17,311 bases of DNA, from contig JAGVPR010000208.1 of the NCBI GenBank assembly GCA_020052115.1, forward strand, positions 1 to 17,311, read 5' to 3'. The notes under the pieces are model-generated. The model did not search any database, was not told the DNA's origin, and saw only the letters and a program-made list of their open reading frames with translations. Positions 13,984-17,311 of the stretch are shown in pieces. The number at the start of each line of letters is the position of its first letter. Positions within the stretch are counted from its first letter, which is position 1. Both the position numbers and the translations under genes were made by a program. Source of the DNA: Candidatus Eiseniibacteriota bacterium. GTDB taxonomy: Bacteria; Eisenbacteria; RBG-16-71-46; JAGVPR01.

Positions 13984-15348
13984 GTGCTCACGGAGCCGTA
14001 CAAGATCAAGGTCGTCGAGCCGATCAAGCGGACCACGCGGGAGGAGCGATACGAGGTCATCCGGCGGGCCGGATACAATCTGTTCAACGTCCCGTCCGAG
14101 GACATCCTCATTGATCTGCTCACCGACAGCGGCACGTCGGCGATGAGCGACAGTCAATGGGCCGGCCTCATGATGGGCGACGAGGCCTACGCGGGGAGCC
14201 GCAGCTACTTCCGCTTCGAACAGAGCGTCCGCTCGATCTTCGGCTACAAGAACATCATCCCGACGCATCAGGGGCGTGTCGCGGAGAACCTGCTCTTCTC
14301 GGTTGCCGTGAAGCCGGGGTACGTGGTGCCGAACAACATCCACTTCGACACGACCCGCGCGAACGTCGAGCACAACCGGGGAGTCGCGCTCGACTGCGTC
14401 ATCAAGGAAGCGTACGACACACGCTGCCGCCTTCCGTTCAAGGGGAACATGGACACGGAGAAGCTCCGCCGCGCGCTGGCGGAACACCGCGGCAAGGTCC
14501 CCTTCGTCATGATGACGATCACGAACAACTCGGGCGGAGGGCAACCCGTGTCGCTGGAGAACATCCGGGCGACACGCGCCGTGTGCGACGAGTTCGGTCT
14601 CCAGCTCATCTTCGACGCCTGCCGCTTCGCGGAGAATTGCTGGTTCATCAAGGAGCGGGAGGCCGGCTGTAACGCCAAGTCAGTCAGCGAGATAGCGCGT
14701 GAGATTTTCGCGATGGGCGACGGCTGCACGATGAGCGCAAAGAAGGATGGCCTCGTCAACATCGGCGGGTTCCTGGCCTTGAACGACGACAAGCTCGCCG
14801 AGGAGTGCACGAACCTCCTCATCCTTGTCGAGGGGTTCCCGACGTACGGCGGTCTCGCGGGTCGCGACCTCGAGGCGATGGCGCGCGGTTTCCAGGAGGT
14901 GCTGGACGAGGACTACCTCACCTTCCGCATCCATCAGGTGCGCGACCTCGGCCAGCGGCTCCTCGATGAAGATGTTCCGATCGTCGAGCCCGTCGGAGGG
15001 CACGCGGTGTATCTGGATGCGCGCCGGTTCCTTCCGCAGATCCCGCAGCGCGAGTTCCCGGGGCAGGTTCTGGCGTGCGCGCTCTATCTCGAGGCCGGCA
15101 TCCGCAGCGTGGAGATCGGGAGCCTCATGTTCGGCCGCACGGAGAACGGCAAGGAGATCTACCCGGAGCTGGAGCTGGTCCGGCTCGCCGTGCCGCGGCG
15201 CGTCTACACGACGACGCACATCCGGTACGTGGCGGAATCGGTGATCGAGGTGTTCCGGAACAAGGACCGGCTCAGCGGGCTGAGGCTCGTGCACTCCGCG
15301 CCGGTGCTCAGGCACTTCACTGCGAGGCTGGAGCCGCTGGCAGGCTGA
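13984..15348 (+). CDS. tnaA: Tryptophanase (tryptophan indole-lyase)
   Basis: A 454-residue beta-eliminating lyase starting at GTG 13984 behind AAGGAGGT (6-bp spacing). It cleaves tryptophan to indole, pyruvate and ammonia using PLP in the cytoplasm. Family blocks: THQGRVAENLLF (94-105), NNSGGGQPVSLEN (181-193), FDACRFAEN (210-218), CTMSAKKDGLVNIGG with the PLP Lys254, EGFPTYGGLAGRD (283-295) and LRHFTARLEPL at the end. The closest alternative is tyrosine phenol-lyase. The two positions that separate the enzymes look tryptophanase-like: Asp122 (HFDTT) where tyrosine phenol-lyase has Thr124, and Ile378 (VEIGS) where it has the phenol-binding Arg381. Other stretches (VNIGGF, GLAGRDLEAMA) are closer to tyrosine phenol-lyase, so it may be an early-branching member. 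No tryptophan permease or TnaC-like leader peptide is adjacent. It is last in the three-gene catabolic cluster. Confidence 0.92.
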   Translation: MLTEPYKIKVVEPIKRTTREERYEVIRRAGYNLFNVPSEDILIDLLTDSGTSAMSDSQWAGLMMGDEAYAGSRSYFRFEQSVRSIFGYKNIIPTHQGRVAENLLFSVAVKPGYVVPNNIHFDTTRANVEHNRGVALDCVIKEAYDTRCRLPFKGNMDTEKLRRALAEHRGKVPFVMMTITNNSGGGQPVSLENIRATRAVCDEFGLQLIFDACRFAENCWFIKEREAGCNAKSVSEIAREIFAMGDGCTMSAKKDGLVNIGGFLALNDDKLAEECTNLLILVEGFPTYGGLAGRDLEAMARGFQEVLDEDYLTFRIHQVRDLGQRLLDEDVPIVEPVGGHAVYLDARRFLPQIPQREFPGQVLACALYLEAGIRSVEIGSLMFGRTENGKEIYPELELVRLAVPRRVYTTTHIRYVAESVIEVFRNKDRLSGLRLVHSAPVLRHFTARLEPLAG

Positions 15349-15385
15349 TCCGGGGGACGGGCGCGCGGCTGCGCGTCATCCCTCT

Positions 15386-15889
15386 CTAGAACACCGCCGA
15401 GAAGATCGCGAGCATCAAGCACCCCAAGAGCGCCATCCCGAGAAGCACGCACGTGAAGATGAACGTGAGGAGTTCCCGGGTGAAAGGGCGCATGAAGACG
15501 ATCGCGTACTCCGTCGGGTCCGTGGGGCTCAGGCCGCCGATGCGAAGCGTGTAGGATCCCGGCGCCGGAAGCGTGAATCGCCCCCGCTGGACGCGGCTGC
15601 GGGTGAGGCTTCGCACGCCCGAGCCGGCATAGACCGGCGTGATCGGAACGGGCAGGCCGGAGCCCTCGCAGATCATCTCGTACTGAAGCCGCTTCGTGTA
15701 CGTCCTGTACCTCGGCCCGTCGAGAAAGAGCGAGATCTCCCCGGCGCTGTCGAATCGGATCGTCTGCTGCGGGGCCGCCGCTCCGCGGACGATCTCCGCC
15801 TCTCGCCACGCGCGCCGGAATCCCCGCACGGTCTTCAGCAGTAGATACGCCGACAGCGCCATCCCGATCAGGCCCAGCAACGTCCCCAT
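15386..15889 (-). CDS. Small membrane protein with two terminal transmembrane segments, unknown function
   Basis: A 167-residue protein read leftward; ATG at 15889-15887 is preceded by GAGGAGGG at good spacing, and the hydrophobic segment begins directly. The frame stays open to 16045, but that part is arginine-rich and not protein-like. Residues 3-20 and about 140-163 are hydrophobic membrane segments. Between them is a soluble region with strand-like stretches (TIRFDSAGEISLFLDG, GRFTLPAPGSYTLRIGG, EYAIVFMRP) suggesting a small beta-sandwich. Arg/Lys residues flank both segments on the side of the middle region, which by the positive-inside rule would place it in the cytoplasm, though this is ambiguous. 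It converges with tnaA (37-bp gap) and diverges from the acidic TSP3 protein. I do not recognise the family. Confidence 0.7.
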   Translation of the reverse strand: MGTLLGLIGMALSAYLLLKTVRGFRRAWREAEIVRGAAAPQQTIRFDSAGEISLFLDGPRYRTYTKRLQYEMICEGSGLPVPITPVYAGSGVRSLTRSRVQRGRFTLPAPGSYTLRIGGLSPTDPTEYAIVFMRPFTRELLTFIFTCVLLGMALLGCLMLAIFSAVF

Positions 15890-16022
15890 GGCGAACCCTC
15901 CTCGAGCGACCGACCCCGGATGCACTCCGGAGCGCGCCCATCCTGGACCGTCTCGCCGGTCCGCGCAACGGCACGCTCCCGCGACGAGCCCCCGCGAGGG
16001 CGCTCGGCCGGTTGCACGGCAC

Positions 16023-16052
16023 TTGACAATGCCGGAGGCCCGCACGCACGAT
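16023..16052 (+). promoter_or_regulatory. Possible promoter of the acidic TSP3 protein gene
   Basis: TTGACA at 16023-16028 followed after 18 bp by CACGAT (16047-16052), a poor -10 (three matches). The -35 and spacing match the two better promoters in the window, and the site sits 50 bp before ATG 16102 in a divergent intergenic region. No matching promoter for the leftward membrane-protein gene was found in 15890-16101. Confidence 0.4.
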
Positions 16053-16101
16053 TGCGCCCGTCTCTCTCCCTAGCGAGGACCGCCCTCCTGGAGGCTTCAC
16101 G

Positions 16102-17157
16102 ATGGCGCTCGTTTTCGGCGGTTACTCCGACCCTGCCTCCGGACCGATCCCGCCCCCCGATTTCCTTGCCTTCGATCTCGACGGCGATGGCGCCGTTGAT
16201 CTCCTGCTGCTCGACCTCGATCGGGACGGCGACGCCGACGTGATGCTCCTCGACGACGATCTCGCCGATGACCTGGAGGTCTCGGAGGCGTTCTGGATTG
16301 CCGAGGAGTCGGAGGCCGAGGAACCGGAAGGCGAGCCACCGGCGGCGGAAGGAGTGGGCGCCGCGGCGGAGGTTGAAGCCGCTAGCACTGAAGGCGCCCA
16401 GGAGACGGGCGGCGTGGCCACGACGGAGGCTGAAGCCGCTTCCACGGAGGCCGCCGAGGAGACCGGCGCGGAGGCAGCCCAGGAGGCCGCTACGGAGAGC
16501 GAGAAGGCCTCGGACGAGCCGGCGGATGCGGATCAGGACGGCCTCACCGACGAGCAGGAATCCGAGCTGGGGACGGATGCGCTCCGCGAGGACACGGATG
16601 CCGACGGCATCAAGGACGGCGCCGAGGACGCGGACAAGGACGGATGGCACGATCTCGGCTGGGAGAGCGACCCGCTCTCGAAGGATACGGACCGCGACGG
16701 CATCGGCGACGGCGTCGAGGATGCGGACAAGGACGGTCTCCGCAGCGTCGGCGAGACGGACGCGCGGCAGAGCGACAGCGATCTCGACGGCGTGAAGGAC
16801 GGCCAGGAAGACCGCGACTCCGACGGCGTGTACGAGCCGGATCGTGGCGAGACGAACGCCCTCGATTCGAAGTCCGTCAACGAGGCGGACAAGGACAACG
16901 CCTACGATTCGACGGGAGCTGCGAACCGAACGAGCAACGATATCGAGGGAGAGCGGAACATCTCCCATCCCGAGAACCTCACCCCGGAGGAGTTGGAGTC
17001 GTCCGAGCAGGATCTCAAGGATGACGGCAAGGTGGACGGCTCGGCCGGATGGGACGACGACGCTGCCGTAGATGATGATGCGGCCACGCCTGCCGCGGAC
17101 ACGAACGATGCCGCGGCGGAGGAGACCACGGACGACACGCTGGACGACGCGTACTGA
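16102..17157 (+). CDS. Very acidic thrombospondin type 3 repeat protein
   Basis: A 351-residue protein, strongly acidic and without cysteine. ATG 16102 has GGAGG at 16090-16094. Order of parts: a short N-terminal region with two EF-hand-like loops (DLDGDGAVD, DLDRDGDAD, residues 25-45); a low-complexity Ala/Glu/Thr stretch (66-140) including a duplicated 19-residue unit; a block of thrombospondin type 3 repeats (142 to about 265) with DxDxDGxxD loops such as DADQDGLTD, DTDADGIKD, DTDRDGIGD and DSDLDGVKD; and an Asp/Ala/Thr-rich tail. TSP3 loops bind calcium in known families and usually act outside the cell. No signal peptide or lipobox is visible here, and the OmpA domain often joined to such repeats is absent. 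It might stay inside the cell, leave by a route without a classical signal, or bind cations. Function unknown. Confidence 0.8.
   Translation: MALVFGGYSDPASGPIPPPDFLAFDLDGDGAVDLLLLDLDRDGDADVMLLDDDLADDLEVSEAFWIAEESEAEEPEGEPPAAEGVGAAAEVEAASTEGAQETGGVATTEAEAASTEAAEETGAEAAQEAATESEKASDEPADADQDGLTDEQESELGTDALREDTDADGIKDGAEDADKDGWHDLGWESDPLSKDTDRDGIGDGVEDADKDGLRSVGETDARQSDSDLDGVKDGQEDRDSDGVYEPDRGETNALDSKSVNEADKDNAYDSTGAANRTSNDIEGERNISHPENLTPEELESSEQDLKDDGKVDGSAGWDDDAAVDDDAATPAADTNDAAAEETTDDTLDDAY
16369..16482 (+). repeat. Two tandem copies of a degenerate 57-bp coding repeat
   Basis: Bases 16369-16425 and 16426-16482 encode two related 19-residue units starting EVEAASTE and EAEAASTE, followed by GAQETG and AAEETG. 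The copies differ at scattered sites, so the duplication is not very recent. It lies in the low-complexity linker of the TSP3 protein. Confidence 0.7.
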
Positions 17158-17216
17158 CCCTCTTCGACGACGGCTGCCGCGAGTAGGGCGGCGGGGCAGG
17201 ACAAGGAGGATCGCAC

Positions 17217-17311
17217 ATGCCATTCTGTCCGAAGTGTGGAACGAGCAACCCGGACGGCGCTCGCTTCTGCCAATCGTGCGGCACGGCAGTGCCGGCCCCG
17301 GCCGGCGCTCC
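17217..17311 (+). CDS. Zinc-ribbon protein, N-terminal part (runs off the window)
   Basis: ATG 17217 has a full AAGGAGG site at 17203-17209 (7-bp spacing). The visible 31 residues begin MPFCPKCGT and continue to FCQSCGTAV, giving Cys-x2-Cys at 4/7 and Cys-x2-Cys at 18/21, the four zinc ligands of a short zinc ribbon. A proline/alanine-rich linker begins after it. Proteins with this start usually continue into a linker plus a membrane or other domain, which cannot be seen. It follows the TSP3 gene by 59 bp on the same strand and may be co-transcribed. Confidence 0.8.
   Translation, partial: MPFCPKCGTSNPDGARFCQSCGTAVPAPAGA

Noticed and set aside
13920..14114. Possible TnaC-type leader peptide before tryptophanase
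   Set aside because: The 64-codon frame overlaps the tryptophanase start, has no ribosome site, begins in a hairpin, and lacks the TnaC Trp-x-x-x-Asp pattern and the terminal Pro.
12991..14544. 517-residue open frame on the minus strand
   Set aside because: Antisense across the aminotransferase and tryptophanase genes, both of which have intact catalytic motifs on the plus strand.
15868..17223. 451-residue open frame on the minus strand
   Set aside because: Antisense to the TSP3 gene; its repetitive Arg/Val pattern is the complement of GAC/GAG-rich repeats.
1..17311. CRISPR arrays, tRNA/rRNA genes, insertion sequences, phage genes
   Set aside because: I read for regular spaced repeats, tRNA-like arms, transposase motifs and terminal inverted repeats, and saw none.

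Overview
The window is GC-rich bacterial DNA, tightly packed with genes. It looks like a member of a poorly cultured phylum of the FCB/Eisenbacteria type. Two secreted proteins end in a PNPF(N)-type module resembling FlgD-Ig or type IX sorting domains. Long lipoproteins are built from repeated Ig-like units with a D-x-D-G core, and a thrombospondin-type-3 (TSP3) protein is present. Candidatus Eisenbacteria or a relative is my best guess, but no marker gene in the window proves it.

Layout, left to right. (1) 3-1914: the C-terminal part of LarC, the nickel chelatase that matures the NPN cofactor, followed 13 bp later by a double ATPase of the ECF/CbiO/LarO type. Together they suggest a nickel uptake and cofactor locus. 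(2) 1916-5714: an insulated single-gene unit. It has a near-consensus promoter, a leader of about 370 nt rich in inverted repeats, a 1097-residue cysteine-rich exported protein, and two GC-rich hairpins, the second followed by a T-run. (3) 5773-10812: a second promoter of the same geometry, then two lipoprotein genes overlapping by 4 bp and a third exported protein with a PNPF C-terminal module. The two lipoproteins share seven copies of one Ig-like unit. (4) 11002-15348: three same-strand catabolic genes for an aldehyde dehydrogenase, a class III PLP aminotransferase and tryptophanase. Hairpins lie in front of the first and third. (5) 15386-17311: a small protein with two membrane segments on the minus strand, divergent from a very acidic TSP3-repeat protein, then the first codons of a zinc-ribbon protein that leaves the window.

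How the parts may work together. The exported proteins (regions 2 and 3) are probably cell-surface or extracellular structural proteins; no enzyme active site was recognised in them. The last lipoprotein ends in a Rossmann-like domain resembling class I glutamine-amidotransferase folds. Region 4 is consistent with amino-acid fermentation: tryptophan to indole, pyruvate and ammonia, plus deamination of an amine or amino acid to a semialdehyde and its oxidation to the acid. The least explained pieces are the structured leader at 1946-2318, the paired lipoproteins, the degenerate first ATPase half, and the acidic TSP3 protein with no visible export signal.

All assignments come from reading motifs and reading frames by eye. 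No database search or folding calculation was run.
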